Shown: in pieces, positions 50,842 to 61,519 of the stretch
Numbering within the stretch: position 1 is the stretch's first letter
How the letters are laid out: every line of letters begins with the position of its first letter
Assembly (NCBI GenBank): GCA_003142185.1
Contig: PLOR01000019.1
Span: 1 to 64,000, forward strand
Length of the DNA: 64,000 nt
DNA from: Bryobacterales bacterium
Lineage (GTDB): Bacteria; Acidobacteriota; Terriglobia; Bryobacterales; Bryobacteraceae
Direction of reading: 5' to 3'
Notes under the pieces: generated by a model
The model's input: only the letters and a program-made list of their open reading frames with translations
Databases searched by the model: none
What the model was told of the DNA's origin: nothing
Translations under genes and position numbers: made by a program

Positions 50842-53238
50842 TCAGTGCGTGGCGGAAGCGCACCGGGGGCACACTCGCGCCAGGTTGTTCCGCGCCTCCG
50901 CGTAATCTGGCTGCAACCGCAGCGCTGCCTGGAAGTGAGCGATGGCCTCCGGCAGCCGTCCCGGTGTTTGCGTCAGCGCCACGCCCAAGCCGTTGTGGGC
51001 TTGCGCGTCATCCGGCTTGATGCGCAGCGTCTTCTGGTACTCGACGATGGCTTCCCCTAGCCGGCCCGGCGTTTGCACCAGCGCGTTTGCCAGGTTCTCT
51101 CGCGCGTCCACATAATCCGGCTTGATGCGCAGCGCGGCCTGGAACTCGGCAATTGCTTCCGGCAATCGGCCAGGCAGTTGCGCCAGGTCCACGCCCAGGT
51201 CATTGTGCGTCTCCGGGTCATCCGGCCTCAAGCGCAGCGCCGCCTGGAACTCGGCAATCGCATCCGGCAGCCGGCCGGGAATCTGCGAGAGGGCGTTGGC
51301 CAGGTTGTTGCGCGCGTCCACGTAATTCGGCTTGATGCGCAACGCCGTCTGGAACTCGGCAACCGCATCCGGCAGCCGCCCCGGCATCTGCAACAGGGCG
51401 AAGCCCAGGTTGTTGCGCGTTTCCGCATCATCGGGGTTGGCTTGAAGTGCCGCTTCGTACTCGGCGATGGCATCCTCCAGGCGGCCTGGTGTCTGTGCCA
51501 GGGCGCGCGCCAGGTTATTGCGGGCGTCCGCGTAACTCGGCCTGATCCGCAGCGCTGCCTGAAACTCGGCAATCGCTTCAGCCTGCCGGCCGGAAACCTG
51601 CATCAGCGCGACCCCCAGGTTGTCGTGCGCCTCCGCATACTCGGGATTCAACTGCAGCGCCGCCTGGAACTCGGCAATCGCTTCCGGCAGCCGGCCAGGG
51701 ATCTGTGACAGCGCGACGCCCAAGTCGTTGCGTATTGGCACGGAATTCGGTTTCAGCCACAACGCCGTTCGGAACTCGCTAACCGCCTCTGGCAACCGCC
51801 CAGGCATCTGCGCCAAGGCGTTTCCAAGGTCCGCGTAGGTCTGCGCGTTATCTGGTTTCAGCCGCAGCGCCGCTTGGTATTCGGCGACGGCCTCCGGCAG
51901 GCGGTTGGGGGATTCCGCCAGCGCGACTCCCAGATTGGTGTGCGCCATCCAGCTTGCCGGATTGCACGCCAACGTGGCCCGGTACAGGGTCTCCGCGTCG
52001 CGATAGGTGCCGCTTTGGCGCCACGTCAGTATCCCCAGAGTAGCCAGCAGCACGCCTGGCAAGACCATCATGGCTGGCTTCCCCAGCCTGATTCTCCTGG
52101 CGCCTAGCGCCAGTCCGCAGGTGATCGGAACGATCATTCCGAGGCTCGCCAGGTACTGGAAGTGGTCCGCCACGAAGGAGAAGATAAACGGGTAGACGTT
52201 CAGAAAGCCCAGCACCGGAAACAGCGTTCCGGCGAAGATGAGAAATCCCGCCAGAGGACCCCGGTGTCTCCGCGCCAGCAGCCAGAGGCCCATCGCAGCC
52301 GCCAACACTCCCGCCGGGGCCAGATACTGCCACCAGACCCCCGCGTCTATCTTCCAACGCGGGTAGGTAAAAATCAGGTGCGCCGGCCACACGAGTTTGC
52401 CCGCATAGAACCAGATCGCGCGGCTGGCCAGTAGGAAGCGCTCGGTCAGCGTCAGCGCGAAATCGGCACCCCTCGCGCCGATGTAAGTCCGCTCTACCCA
52501 GGCGGTGAAAAGCCCGGCAGCCGCGCTGAGCGCGAACCACGGCAGCAGCGGGCGCACATCCCGCCGGAAGCCGATGCGGCCCCGCTGCCACCAGAACACC
52601 ACCAGCAGCGCCGCCGGCAGTGTCGCCGTCACGGTCTTGCTCAGCAGAGCCAGCACGAACAGTCCCAGCGCACACAGGTAATCCCGCCTGCGCCGGCTTT
52701 GGTCGAAGCGCAGGTAGACCATCGCCGCCCCCAGGTAAAACACCCCGGACAGCGTACTCTTTTGCTCTGAGATCCAGGCCACCGCTTCTACGCACACCGG
52801 ATGCAGGGCGAAGATCAGGCCCGCCAGCCAGGCGCCAGGCAACGAAAGGCGCTGCACGATCCGTACCACCAGGCAGGCCGCGACGGCATGCAGGATGAGG
52901 TTAGTCAGGTGATAGCCCAGCACCGCGTCGCCCCAAACGCGGTGCTCCATCCAGAAAGCGCTATGCAGAAGCGGATAGTACTGCTGGGTGGCTCCCAGGT
53001 CGAACCAGATGCGCCAGAGGCCGTGGAGGGATTGGAGCGCAGGGTTGGTGATGTGGCTGGCATCGTCCCAAACCAGGCCCCCCCGGAGCGCCGGCCAGTA
53101 AGCCAGCAGAATCGCGCAGAAGATCGAGGCCCAGATGGCCGCATCCGGCAGGCTAAAGAAGTGAGTACGCGCTATGCGGGCTGGCGGTATCTTTATCTCA
53201 GCGGGTTCCCGGCCAATGGCGGGACGCTTTCTGGCCAT
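50842..53238 (-). CDS. TMTC-like polytopic membrane protein with long TPR array
   Basis: A 798-residue protein. Residues about 30-430 hold about ten membrane helices of the PMT/TMTC glycosyltransferase-like type: 'LAYWPALRGGLVWDDASHI' with the Asp-Asp pair in the first loop, 'YYPLLHSAFWMEHRVWG', 'ALHPVCVEAVAWISEQK' and 'VYPFIFSFVADHFQYLASLG' all match the TMTC pattern. Residues about 430-790 are ten or more TPRs, nearly identical and 35 residues long ('GRLPEAIAEFQAALRLKP...ARNNLGVALAQTP'), one residue more than the classic 34. Such proteins are proposed to transfer sugars from lipid carriers. The TPR part makes the DNA quasi-repetitive with a 105-base period (about 50900-51950). Confidence 0.85.
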   Translation of the reverse strand: MARKRPAIGREPAEIKIPPARIARTHFFSLPDAAIWASIFCAILLAYWPALRGGLVWDDASHITNPALQSLHGLWRIWFDLGATQQYYPLLHSAFWMEHRVWGDAVLGYHLTNLILHAVAACLVVRIVQRLSLPGAWLAGLIFALHPVCVEAVAWISEQKSTLSGVFYLGAAMVYLRFDQSRRRRDYLCALGLFVLALLSKTVTATLPAALLVVFWWQRGRIGFRRDVRPLLPWFALSAAAGLFTAWVERTYIGARGADFALTLTERFLLASRAIWFYAGKLVWPAHLIFTYPRWKIDAGVWWQYLAPAGVLAAAMGLWLLARRHRGPLAGFLIFAGTLFPVLGFLNVYPFIFSFVADHFQYLASLGMIVPITCGLALGARRIRLGKPAMMVLPGVLLATLGILTWRQSGTYRDAETLYRATLACNPASWMAHTNLGVALAESPNRLPEAVAEYQAALRLKPDNAQTYADLGNALAQMPGRLPEAVSEFRTALWLKPNSVPIRNDLGVALSQIPGRLPEAIAEFQAALQLNPEYAEAHDNLGVALMQVSGRQAEAIAEFQAALRIRPSYADARNNLARALAQTPGRLEDAIAEYEAALQANPDDAETRNNLGFALLQMPGRLPDAVAEFQTALRIKPNYVDARNNLANALSQIPGRLPDAIAEFQAALRLRPDDPETHNDLGVDLAQLPGRLPEAIAEFQAALRIKPDYVDARENLANALVQTPGRLGEAIVEYQKTLRIKPDDAQAHNGLGVALTQTPGRLPEAIAHFQAALRLQPDYAEARNNLARVCPRCASATH

Positions 53239-53429
53239 ATAGAAGAATCACATGATATCCCTAATCGCGGGAGCGCTGGTTGAGAGGAGCCGTGGAGGAC
53301 CCGCGCAATCCTGGAGGTCCGCCCCACTGAGATGGCTGCCGGCCCAAAGTCGCTGGCGGGCGCGCAAAGCGCCGCAAGGTGCCCTACACTTAAAAAGAAA
53401 GAGAGAGCCGGAGATCCGGATAATCAATC

Positions 53430-55601
53430 ATGAGGATTTGCATTTACTCACTCACCCTGGCGGCGATCGCCATGATCGCCACTTTGCCGGTGCCCGCCCA
53501 ACAGCCGGCCGTTCCCGCCGGCGCCTCGCAAAATCCCGTTGTCAAAACCACCGTCGATGAAGTCGTGCTGGACTTCATTGCCCGCGATAAGAAAGGCAAG
53601 CCTGTCACGGATCTCAAGCAAGACGATCTGACGGTCAGCGACAACGGCGCCAAGCAGCAACCGACCAGCTTTCGCCTGGTGCAGGGCGCCGAGGCGATCA
53701 CCCAAGGCGGCGCCACCACCAAGCTCGATCCCCTGCGCCAATTACGTCTGGTGACTCTGGCCTTCGAAGCTCTGGGCGACCCCACCCAGCGAAAGACCGC
53801 ACGCGAGGGCGCGCTCGACCTGGTTAAGGGCGAACAGGGCGCCAACGTTTTCTATTCGGTAGTCGTGATCGACACGCGCTTGCTGGTCCTGCAGCAGTTT
53901 ACGGCGGATAAGGACGCGCTCGTCAAGGCCATCGAAACCGCCACGAGCGGGTACTCATCCACCCGACTGCTTCCCGAATCGGACAAGATCAAGAGCGATC
54001 TGAAGAGGTACCTGGCCGGTCAGACCGTCAACGGCGCCGATCAGCCCAACACGACGCTCACCGCAGCCACTCAGACTGCGACCCAGGCGCTGCCGACCGG
54101 CTCCGCGGCCGGCTCGGCAGCCATCGAAGCCAGGCTCGCAACGGTGATGCTCGACATGCTGCGCATGGATGCGACGATGGCTTCTCAGGAAACGCGGCTT
54201 TCGCTCACTGCGCTGGAGTCTCTGGTGCGGGGGCTGCAATCCATGCCTGGACGCAAGTCCGTGCTCTACTTCACGGCGGGAATGTATTTGACGCCTGAGC
54301 TGGATGCGATTTTCCGCAATCTGACGAGCATGGCAAACCGCGCCAACGTTACTTTTTATGCGGTGGATACCCGTGGCGTGATGACCTTCGCGCAGAATGC
54401 GGGAGCCACCGACCAGTTGGGCCGAGCCAACGCGGCTTCCTCCACCAGCACGCTGCAGGAGGGGAACGCCACCCAGGCGGAGATGAGGTCGTCGGACGAT
54501 GCCGAGACCTCCTCGCGCGCCAACAAGCAGCTTCCGATCCGCAACCTGGCGGAGGCCACCGGCGGCTTCCTGCTCGGCGAGAGCAACGACTTGCGCACGC
54601 CGCTTCGTCACGTGAACGAAGAAATCGCCAGCTACTACGAGCTAACCTATGACCCGCACATCGACAACTACGATGGCAGCTTTCACAAGCTGAAACTGGA
54701 CAGCGACCGAAAGAACCTGGTTCTGCAAGCTCGTAATGGTTACTTTGCCTTACCTCCGGAAGCGCGCGCCGCGGGCCTGGAAGCCTTTGAATTGCCGCTG
54801 CTCAAAGCCATCTCCGAAGCTCGGGTTTTGCATGACGTCGAATTCCGTGCAGGCGCTGTCCTCCAGCAGCCGCGCAGCGACGGCAGGGATCTTTCGGTAT
54901 TGGTCGAGGTTCCGCTGCATGGCTTGCAGGCCAAACCGGATGCGGCCGGGTTCAATGTCCACTTCTCGGTGGCTGCGCTGGCGAAGGACGCCAAGGGCGA
55001 AGTAGCGGGTTCCAAGCTGACCCGCGACCGTTCGGTCCACGTTACCGCCGATCAGTTGAAGATGGGCAATTTCGTGGACAAGATGGCGATCGAGCTTCCA
55101 CCCGGAAAATATACTCTGGAGACCGCGGTGATGGACCGCGAGAGCGGCAATATGGGAACCGGGCACAGCGAGTTCTCGGTGGCGCCCACAGCCAAAGGCG
55201 TGGGCATCTCCTCGCTGACGTCGGTTCGCTCTTACACACCCAATGTGAAGGGCCTGGATCCCAACGAACCATTCCAGTTTCAAGGTGGCAGCATTACGCC
55301 GACATTGAATAACAGCGTGCCTCGGGCGGAGAATTCGAACCTGCGGCTGTTCTTCGTGGTCTATCGAGACCCCGCGATTTCCGCCAAGCCCACGGTGGAA
55401 ATCGAATTTCTGCTGAACGGCGTGAGCTTGACGAAGGTGCCGATGCAGTTACCAGACGCCGACGCTCAGGGCCGGATCCCATATGTGCTGACCATTCCAG
55501 CGGCCTCCATTCCACCAGGTGTCTACCAAGTCCGCGCCTCGGCCCGCCAAGGCGACACCGAATCGGTCACGCAGACTGACGTAAAGATCGAAGCGAACTG
55601 A
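53430..55601 (+). CDS. VWFA-related Acidobacterial domain protein (secreted), paralogue of 31435
   Basis: A 723-residue protein with a signal peptide (about 1-23). 'VVKTTVDEVVLDFIARDKKGKPVTDLKQDDLTVSDNGAKQ' is the TIGR03436-type opening. The VWA-like region (about 95-430) contains 'LRLVTLAFEALGD', 'GRKSVLYFTAGMYLTPELDAIFRNLTSMANRANVTFYAVDTRG' and 'EEIASYYELTYDPH..NYDGSFHKLKLDSDRKNLVLQARNGYFA'. The C-terminal 270 residues are beta-rich. Strand order and length match the protein at 31435, but identity is only moderate. It is divergent from the TMTC-like gene and is followed after 114 bases by the second propeller/TPR gene on the same strand. Confidence 0.88.
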   Translation: MRICIYSLTLAAIAMIATLPVPAQQPAVPAGASQNPVVKTTVDEVVLDFIARDKKGKPVTDLKQDDLTVSDNGAKQQPTSFRLVQGAEAITQGGATTKLDPLRQLRLVTLAFEALGDPTQRKTAREGALDLVKGEQGANVFYSVVVIDTRLLVLQQFTADKDALVKAIETATSGYSSTRLLPESDKIKSDLKRYLAGQTVNGADQPNTTLTAATQTATQALPTGSAAGSAAIEARLATVMLDMLRMDATMASQETRLSLTALESLVRGLQSMPGRKSVLYFTAGMYLTPELDAIFRNLTSMANRANVTFYAVDTRGVMTFAQNAGATDQLGRANAASSTSTLQEGNATQAEMRSSDDAETSSRANKQLPIRNLAEATGGFLLGESNDLRTPLRHVNEEIASYYELTYDPHIDNYDGSFHKLKLDSDRKNLVLQARNGYFALPPEARAAGLEAFELPLLKAISEARVLHDVEFRAGAVLQQPRSDGRDLSVLVEVPLHGLQAKPDAAGFNVHFSVAALAKDAKGEVAGSKLTRDRSVHVTADQLKMGNFVDKMAIELPPGKYTLETAVMDRESGNMGTGHSEFSVAPTAKGVGISSLTSVRSYTPNVKGLDPNEPFQFQGGSITPTLNNSVPRAENSNLRLFFVVYRDPAISAKPTVEIEFLLNGVSLTKVPMQLPDADAQGRIPYVLTIPAASIPPGVYQVRASARQGDTESVTQTDVKIEAN

Positions 55602-55715
55602 TCATCCATGAAAAAGATGACACATCAGCAGGTCCAGACACGTGGGTGGATCTTCACAATCTTCACAGGGCGCGCTGGCTAAAGCCGGGCCTCCGCGTTA
55701 GAATATAGAGCCAGC

Positions 55716-58286
55716 GTGAGGGATTTAGGGACCTGCGTGCTCTGCTTGTGCGCCGCGGCCGCGATAGCGGCGTCGCCCGGCCCGCGCTCCGAGAGCGTAG
55801 CCCCGATCACCATCGACTACCCAACTGACGGGTCGATCTTCCCACCCGACATGGCGCCTCCAACATTCTTATGGCGCGACGCCGAAGCCAGCGCTACGCA
55901 TTGGAAAATCGAAGTGAAATTCGCCGGCGGCGCGGCGAGTTTGCAGGTGAAGTCCAGCGGCGAGCGTTTCGAAGTCGGCGAGATCGATCCGCGCTGCGTG
56001 GGCGCTGTGCCGCCCACCCTCACGCCGGAGCAAGCCGCGGCGCATACCTGGAAGCCCGATCCGCAGACCTGGGCGGCCATCAAGAGCGGTTCCACGAAGG
56101 GCGCCGCCACCGTCACCATCACCGGATTCGCGGACCCGAACGACACCCGCGCCGTTTCACGCGCCCGAATCTCCATCGAAACTTCGCTGGACCCGGTTGG
56201 CGCGCCTATCTTTTACAGGGATGTGCCGCTGATCCCCAGCCCGACCGTCAATGGCGTGATTAAGCCGCTGCCGCCCTTTGCCATCGGGCTGATTGCCTGG
56301 CGTCTGCGCAATGTGGGCGAGACGCAAAGCAAGATCGTGATGCAGGGTCTGCCGACTTGCGCCAACTGCCATTCCTTCGCGCGCGATGGCCATACACTCG
56401 GACTGGATGTGGACGGCCCCCAGAACGACAAGGGCTTGTACGCGCTGGTCCCCGTGCGCAAGGAGATGTCCATCCGGGATGAAGACGTGATCCGATGGAG
56501 TTCCTTTCGCGGCGAGGCGCCGGTGAAGACCGATGGGCCGGCCGCCAAGCGATTCGGTTTTATGTCCCAGGTGTCGCCCCATGGCGAGTACGTAGTCACC
56601 ACCATCGACGATCCGCGCGTGCGCCGCACGCTGAACGTGAACGGCCTGGCGCGCGGCTTGGCGGACCGCCTCTACAACGCGGGTTACAAGAATTACGGCT
56701 TCGGCCAGGTATTCTATCCGACACGAGGCATCCTGGCTTGGTATAGCCGTGCGGCGGCCCAACTGCAACCGCTGCCGGGCGCCGACGATCCGCGCTATGT
56801 GCAGACCAATGCGGTGTGGAGTCCCGATGGCAATTACCTGGTGTTTGCGAGAGCGGAGGCCAGGGAACCGTATCCGGCGGGACAAAAAGCGTCGGAATAC
56901 GCCAATAGTCCGGACGAGACGCAGATTCAGTACGACCTCTACCGGATTCCGTTCAACGGCGGCCAGGGCGGCCAGGCGGAGCGCATCGAAGGCGCTTCGC
57001 GGAACGGCATGAGCAATAATTTCGCGAAGGTGTCGCCGGATGGCAAATGGATCGTCTTCGTGGAATGTCACAACGGTTTATTGATGCGCCCCGACAGCCG
57101 GTTGTTCATCGTACCGGCCACGGGCGGGGTGGCGCGGCCGCTCAAGTGCAATACGTGGCGCATGAACTCGTGGCACAGTTTTTCGCCGAACGGGCGATGG
57201 CTGGTGTTCTCTTCGAAAGCGCGTTCGCTGTACACGCAGATGTACCTGACCCACCTGGACGAGAATGGCAACGACAGCCCGGCGATCCTGATCGAAAACG
57301 CGACGGCCGCCAACCGCGCCGTGAATATCCCGGAGTTCGTCAACATTGCGCCGGACGGCATGGCGAGGATCGACACGCCCGCTACGGAGTTTTACCGATT
57401 GTTCGACGTGGCATCGGAACTGGGGCAGAAGAATGAATACAACGCGGCCATTGCGAAATGGAACGAAGCGTTGGCGCTGAGCCCCGACGATGCCAAGGCC
57501 CACAGCAACCTGGGGGTGCTGCTGGAAACGGTGGGCCGGACCGGCGACGCCATGGCCCAATACCGGAAGGCGATGGAATCCGAGCCGGACTATCCGGATG
57601 GGTACACCAACCTGGGCATCGCGCTGGCGCGCGCGGGAAAACTGGACGACGCCATTCCGTATTTGGAGCGGGCCGCGCAACTGAGTCCGTGGGACGCCAA
57701 GGCGCACAGCAACCTGGGCGCAGCATTGGCGGAACGCGGCAGGACGGGCGAAGCGATTGCGGAGTGTGAGAAGGCGCTGCAGCTCAGCCCCGGGGATTCG
57801 GAGGCGCACGCCAACCTGGCGATTGCGCTGGCCAAGGCGGGACGGCTGGACGAAGCCATCGCGAGTTTTGAGAAGGCGCTGGCGGGCGACCCAGACTCGA
57901 GCGAGATCCATGCGAACCTGGCAGGCGCGCTGCTGGAGAAAGGCCGCTTCGACGACGCGATTCCGCATTTCGAGAAAGCTTTGGCCGCCAATCCGAACTC
58001 GGCCAAACTGCATTACGATCTGGGACGGCTGTTGGCCACGCGCGGGAGGTTTGACGAAGCGATCCCGCATTTAGAGAGGGCGGCTGCGGGGGAGGACCCG
58101 GCGATTGGCGGTACACTGGCCGCGGTCTATGCGCAGTTGGGCAGGTGGGGCGACGCGCTGGAGATGGCGCGCAGGTCGCTGCGGGTGGCGCAGGCGCGGA
58201 ACCAGCAGGACCTGGCGCGGGCGCTGAGCGCGAGTATCGCGAGTTATGAGGCAGCCCAGGCTCAGGGCGGGGGCAAGCAGGAGTGA
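55716..58286 (+). CDS. Secreted CxxCH / WD40-like propeller / TPR protein (paralogue of 48129)
   Basis: An 856-residue protein from a GTG start with a leader (about 1-20). It repeats the architecture of the product of 48129: an N-terminal beta domain ('ITIDYPTDGSIFPPDMAPPTFLWRDAEAS'), CANCH in 'GLPTCANCHSFARDGHTLGLDVDG' (about 215), a propeller with 'SPDGNYLVFARAEA', 'SPDGKWIVFVECHNG' and 'SPNGRWLVFSSKAR', and about seven TPRs from 565 to 820. Long stretches are identical between the two (for example 'QNDKGLYALVPVRKE' and 'KNYGFGQVFYPTRGIL' against 'KDYGFGQVFYPTRGIL'). It arose by duplication; the two copies point away from each other around the TMTC and VWFA genes. Confidence 0.82.
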   Translation: MRDLGTCVLCLCAAAAIAASPGPRSESVAPITIDYPTDGSIFPPDMAPPTFLWRDAEASATHWKIEVKFAGGAASLQVKSSGERFEVGEIDPRCVGAVPPTLTPEQAAAHTWKPDPQTWAAIKSGSTKGAATVTITGFADPNDTRAVSRARISIETSLDPVGAPIFYRDVPLIPSPTVNGVIKPLPPFAIGLIAWRLRNVGETQSKIVMQGLPTCANCHSFARDGHTLGLDVDGPQNDKGLYALVPVRKEMSIRDEDVIRWSSFRGEAPVKTDGPAAKRFGFMSQVSPHGEYVVTTIDDPRVRRTLNVNGLARGLADRLYNAGYKNYGFGQVFYPTRGILAWYSRAAAQLQPLPGADDPRYVQTNAVWSPDGNYLVFARAEAREPYPAGQKASEYANSPDETQIQYDLYRIPFNGGQGGQAERIEGASRNGMSNNFAKVSPDGKWIVFVECHNGLLMRPDSRLFIVPATGGVARPLKCNTWRMNSWHSFSPNGRWLVFSSKARSLYTQMYLTHLDENGNDSPAILIENATAANRAVNIPEFVNIAPDGMARIDTPATEFYRLFDVASELGQKNEYNAAIAKWNEALALSPDDAKAHSNLGVLLETVGRTGDAMAQYRKAMESEPDYPDGYTNLGIALARAGKLDDAIPYLERAAQLSPWDAKAHSNLGAALAERGRTGEAIAECEKALQLSPGDSEAHANLAIALAKAGRLDEAIASFEKALAGDPDSSEIHANLAGALLEKGRFDDAIPHFEKALAANPNSAKLHYDLGRLLATRGRFDEAIPHLERAAAGEDPAIGGTLAAVYAQLGRWGDALEMARRSLRVAQARNQQDLARALSASIASYEAAQAQGGGKQE

Positions 58287-58321
58287 CTGCATCGACCGGA
58301 TGCGCCAGAGCTATGACCAGG

Positions 58322-61300
58322 CTAAGGCTGCTTTACCCACAAAGGAACAACCTGGCTTGAGGAGCCACCGGCGGTGATCTGCAAAGACAGTGGATTGCCC
58401 GCCGGAAGAGTGCCGGGCAGTTGGACTTGCACCTGCGTCAAGCCAATTGCGCCGTAAGTCAGGCCGGCGTAGGTCACGGTAACATCGGTTCCCGCGAGAG
58501 ACGCCGTGGGCAGCGTGGTCACGGTGGCGTCCAAAGGACTCCCGAAGCCGGTGTCGGGAACCACCGTCACGTCTCCGAAGCCGGTCATCCACACCACGAT
58601 CTGGTCTCCGGGAACGGCGGGATTTGCCGCGGTCACCAGGCTATAATCCTTATGCGTGATGACGCCTTCCGTATCTCCCGCCGCCGGTGAATACTGAAAA
58701 ACTCCCGGAGCGTAGGGAGAGAGAGTCACGGAAACAGCGTCGCTGACACCGAGCCCGTTGTAGATCTGGATACTGGAAGTGCCTGCCAATGCCGCGTCCC
58801 ATGGCATCTGAAAATTGATCTGCCCCGAAGAGACGTACCAGAGCGGGGCGGGGAAGCTGTCGACTGTGACTATCACGCCGTTGAGACTGGTGGGCAGCGG
58901 GACAAACGCCGCCGCGGCCGGAGGCCCATCCGGCGCAAGGTTAGCGCCGAAAATCGAGGCTACCGAACCGCGCGTTAATACGTCCGAGAAACTCGCGCCG
59001 TTAGTCACCGCATTCGCAGTGAAGGTGGGCGCGGCCGGAGTGGAAGCCGGCAGGGTGCCGTACCAGATGCCTCGCCCGGCCACGGCCAGATAGAGCAGGT
59101 TCGGGGTTCGCATGTCACCCTCCATCTGCGCCACGTTCAGCATGGCCTGGGTATCCGGGTTAGTGATGCGAATCCAGGTCTGTCCTCCGTCCGCGGACTT
59201 ATAGATAGCGTCGCGCGTCGCGCCGGCGATGCGGCCCAGGATATAGATGAAGGGAGTCTGCAGGCTGTTGCCCAGGCCGAAAGCGACCTTGTCGCAGATG
59301 TCGATCCCCGCCACGGTGTGGAAAGTCTTTCCCCCATCGGTGGAATGGTAGAGCGGGTTGCCGTTGACGTCCGCGGTTCCACAACAGCCGTTGCGGGCGA
59401 AGGCCATCCAGACATCGCCGTAAGCCACCGGGTTGGAGGCGATGGTAACGCCTGTGATATAGGAGGGGAAACCGGCCGCGGCGCTGGTAGTCCAGGTTGC
59501 TCCGCCGTCCGTCGAGTAGTAAAAGAACGAGTTGTCCCAATAGTAGAAAGTCTTGCCGTTGGCGTCGTTCCTGTCCGCCGACAGAATGTTGCTGGTCACG
59601 TAAGGGCTGATGCCGATGGCCCAGGATTTCGGCAGCGAGTCATAGTGCACGTTATCGTTGTTCTGGGGATCGTAGGGGATGGGCCGTGGCGGCGGGTTGG
59701 CCAGCTTGCACAGAGCCCAGGTCTTGCCGCCGTCGGTAGTGTAATGCGGCCAAGGCGCATTTGGCGCACTGGCGGTGTCAAATCCGCCGTCAAACGTGCC
59801 CCAGGCCGGCGCCCAGATCATATTCTGCGGATTGGTGGACGACATGGCGATCTGTCCGCTAACGGGCGTGGACAACTGTTCGGTGCCGCCCGACCAGAGC
59901 TGCTCGGAGGGTACTGAGGCAAAGGCTGTCCAGTTCACGCCGTTGTCGCTCGAGAAGCCGTATAGCGACCAGGCCTGCCATTCGCCATTGCCGACGAAGG
60001 CCAGATTGTCCGGATGGTAGTAGCTGTAGTCCAGGCTTGCGCCCATGGAAACGTTGGGCCACGGCACGGGATAAGTAGTGCCGCCATACATGCCGGTTTG
60101 CCAACTGAAGCTCGGATTAGGATCGAACGGGACGCCGGACGGGTTGATTTTGGCGACGGGCACCTGGTCGCGATCGGCGTGACGGAACCCGACCATGTCT
60201 TCCACCATGCTGATCAGGTCGGCGCCGCCGCTCTTCGGAGGAACCCGCACCATCACGCCAACCAACTCTTCCAGATTCTGCATCTGCCAGGCCCAGAAGG
60301 GCGGGCTGGCCGTGACGTCGGTAGTGAGCGCGACTCCCCAGCCATTGGTCCACCAGACCTGTTTGCTATTCGAAGGATCGATGAAGAGAGCTGCCATACC
60401 GCCGGAAGCTCCCGCAGTGGAAATATAATACTTCGGGGCGGAAAGATTCGAGCCGGAGTCAAGCCGGTCGACGCCGTTCATGACCATGACTTGCCGGCTC
60501 CAGGAAGCGCCCGCGTTGGTGGATCGCCAGACGGAACTATCGCGGCCGACCATCACCGTGGCCGGGTTGCCCGGATCCGCGGTGATTCCGGTGTACGGAG
60601 CGGAGTTGTCGCCGGGAGTAATATCGGTCCATTGGCCGTTGGAATACCGCGCCACGTTTCCAGCGCCGGGGCTGGTTACGCCGCAACTCACATACAGCGT
60701 GCCGTCACTGGCAACCACGCCGCGAATGGGGTTGCTGGGACCGCCCAGGCTGGTCCAGGTCTGGCCACCGTCTGCCGACCGCCAGACGGCGCTGCCGTGC
60801 ACGCCGGTGTAGATGGTTTGGGAAACGCCGTTGGTGGTTGCTCTGGAATCGAAGAGTACGAAGGTGTAACCGGCTGCGTCGGTGGCCGGATTGGTGGTCC
60901 ACGGCGGAAGGCCACCGGAAACCTGCGTCCAGGTATATTGCGCGTCGGACTGGCGCGAACCCTTCCACAAACCGTTGCGGCGGGATGCGAAGTAAAGCAC
61001 GTTTGGGTTAATGGGGTCAACCGCCAGGCGCTCGCCGGATTCCACCCGGTAATCGTCATTGGCGCCGATATAGAGGCCGTGCTGCACCAGGCCAGTGCCG
61101 CGCCAGGTGACTCCGCGGTCTTCCGAGACCATCACCTCGGCGGTGTACTGGTATTCATTCTTGACGATGGAATTGGTGCGGGGGATGACCACATAGGCGC
61201 GCGAGGGAGTGCCGGGATCGATGGCCACCGTTTCGGTCCCGATACCGCCCTGAGTGGCAAGGCCATCGAGGAGAGGAATCCAACTGGATGAGGGTCGATC

Positions 61301-61519
61301 GAAGCGATAAGAGCCGCCGACATCGGTGCGGATGTAAACATCGAACGGTGCGACCGGCTGCACCACCAGACCGGTCACGTAGCCCATGCCCTGGATGTTG
61401 ACGTTCTTCCATTGGAATAATTGCACCGTTTCGGAGTGGGAGACGGGCAAGAGGCAGGCAAATAGCGCAAGTACCTGGACTGGCCGGGAAAAGCTCGCGG
61501 ATAACCACTGACGGGTCAT
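58322..61519 (-). CDS. GH74-like (xyloglucanase-type) BNR-propeller protein with Solibacter C-terminal domain
   Basis: A 1065-residue secreted protein with a leader (about 1-29). From about 38 it follows the GH74 double seven-bladed propeller: '[41 protein letters not shown]' is the family opening and includes the Asp (about 66) that is catalytic in GH74; a second candidate Asp is in 'WGTFDGGFD' (about 575). Repeated BNR units read '[12 protein letters not shown]', '[12 protein letters not shown]' and '[11 protein letters not shown]'. The last 240 residues ('[28 protein letters not shown]' to '[23 protein letters not shown]') are the same type of Solibacter C-terminal domain as in the gene at 12198. 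Its ATG overlaps the stop of the UXS-like gene. Xyloglucan cleavage is likely but unproven. Confidence 0.85.
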   Translation of the reverse strand: MTRQWLSASFSRPVQVLALFACLLPVSHSETVQLFQWKNVNIQGMGYVTGLVVQPVAPFDVYIRTDVGGSYRFDRPSSSWIPLLDGLATQGGIGTETVAIDPGTPSRAYVVIPRTNSIVKNEYQYTAEVMVSEDRGVTWRGTGLVQHGLYIGANDDYRVESGERLAVDPINPNVLYFASRRNGLWKGSRQSDAQYTWTQVSGGLPPWTTNPATDAAGYTFVLFDSRATTNGVSQTIYTGVHGSAVWRSADGGQTWTSLGGPSNPIRGVVASDGTLYVSCGVTSPGAGNVARYSNGQWTDITPGDNSAPYTGITADPGNPATVMVGRDSSVWRSTNAGASWSRQVMVMNGVDRLDSGSNLSAPKYYISTAGASGGMAALFIDPSNSKQVWWTNGWGVALTTDVTASPPFWAWQMQNLEELVGVMVRVPPKSGGADLISMVEDMVGFRHADRDQVPVAKINPSGVPFDPNPSFSWQTGMYGGTTYPVPWPNVSMGASLDYSYYHPDNLAFVGNGEWQAWSLYGFSSDNGVNWTAFASVPSEQLWSGGTEQLSTPVSGQIAMSSTNPQNMIWAPAWGTFDGGFDTASAPNAPWPHYTTDGGKTWALCKLANPPPRPIPYDPQNNDNVHYDSLPKSWAIGISPYVTSNILSADRNDANGKTFYYWDNSFFYYSTDGGATWTTSAAAGFPSYITGVTIASNPVAYGDVWMAFARNGCCGTADVNGNPLYHSTDGGKTFHTVAGIDICDKVAFGLGNSLQTPFIYILGRIAGATRDAIYKSADGGQTWIRITNPDTQAMLNVAQMEGDMRTPNLLYLAVAGRGIWYGTLPASTPAAPTFTANAVTNGASFSDVLTRGSVASIFGANLAPDGPPAAAAFVPLPTSLNGVIVTVDSFPAPLWYVSSGQINFQMPWDAALAGTSSIQIYNGLGVSDAVSVTLSPYAPGVFQYSPAAGDTEGVITHKDYSLVTAANPAVPGDQIVVWMTGFGDVTVVPDTGFGSPLDATVTTLPTASLAGTDVTVTYAGLTYGAIGLTQVQVQLPGTLPAGNPLSLQITAGGSSSQVVPLWVKQP

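Noticed and set aside
50900-51950. CRISPR array or DNA satellite suggested by a regular 105-base repetition
   Set aside because: The period is three times 35 codons and stays in frame; it encodes TPRs of the TMTC-like protein, with no short repeat/spacer structure.
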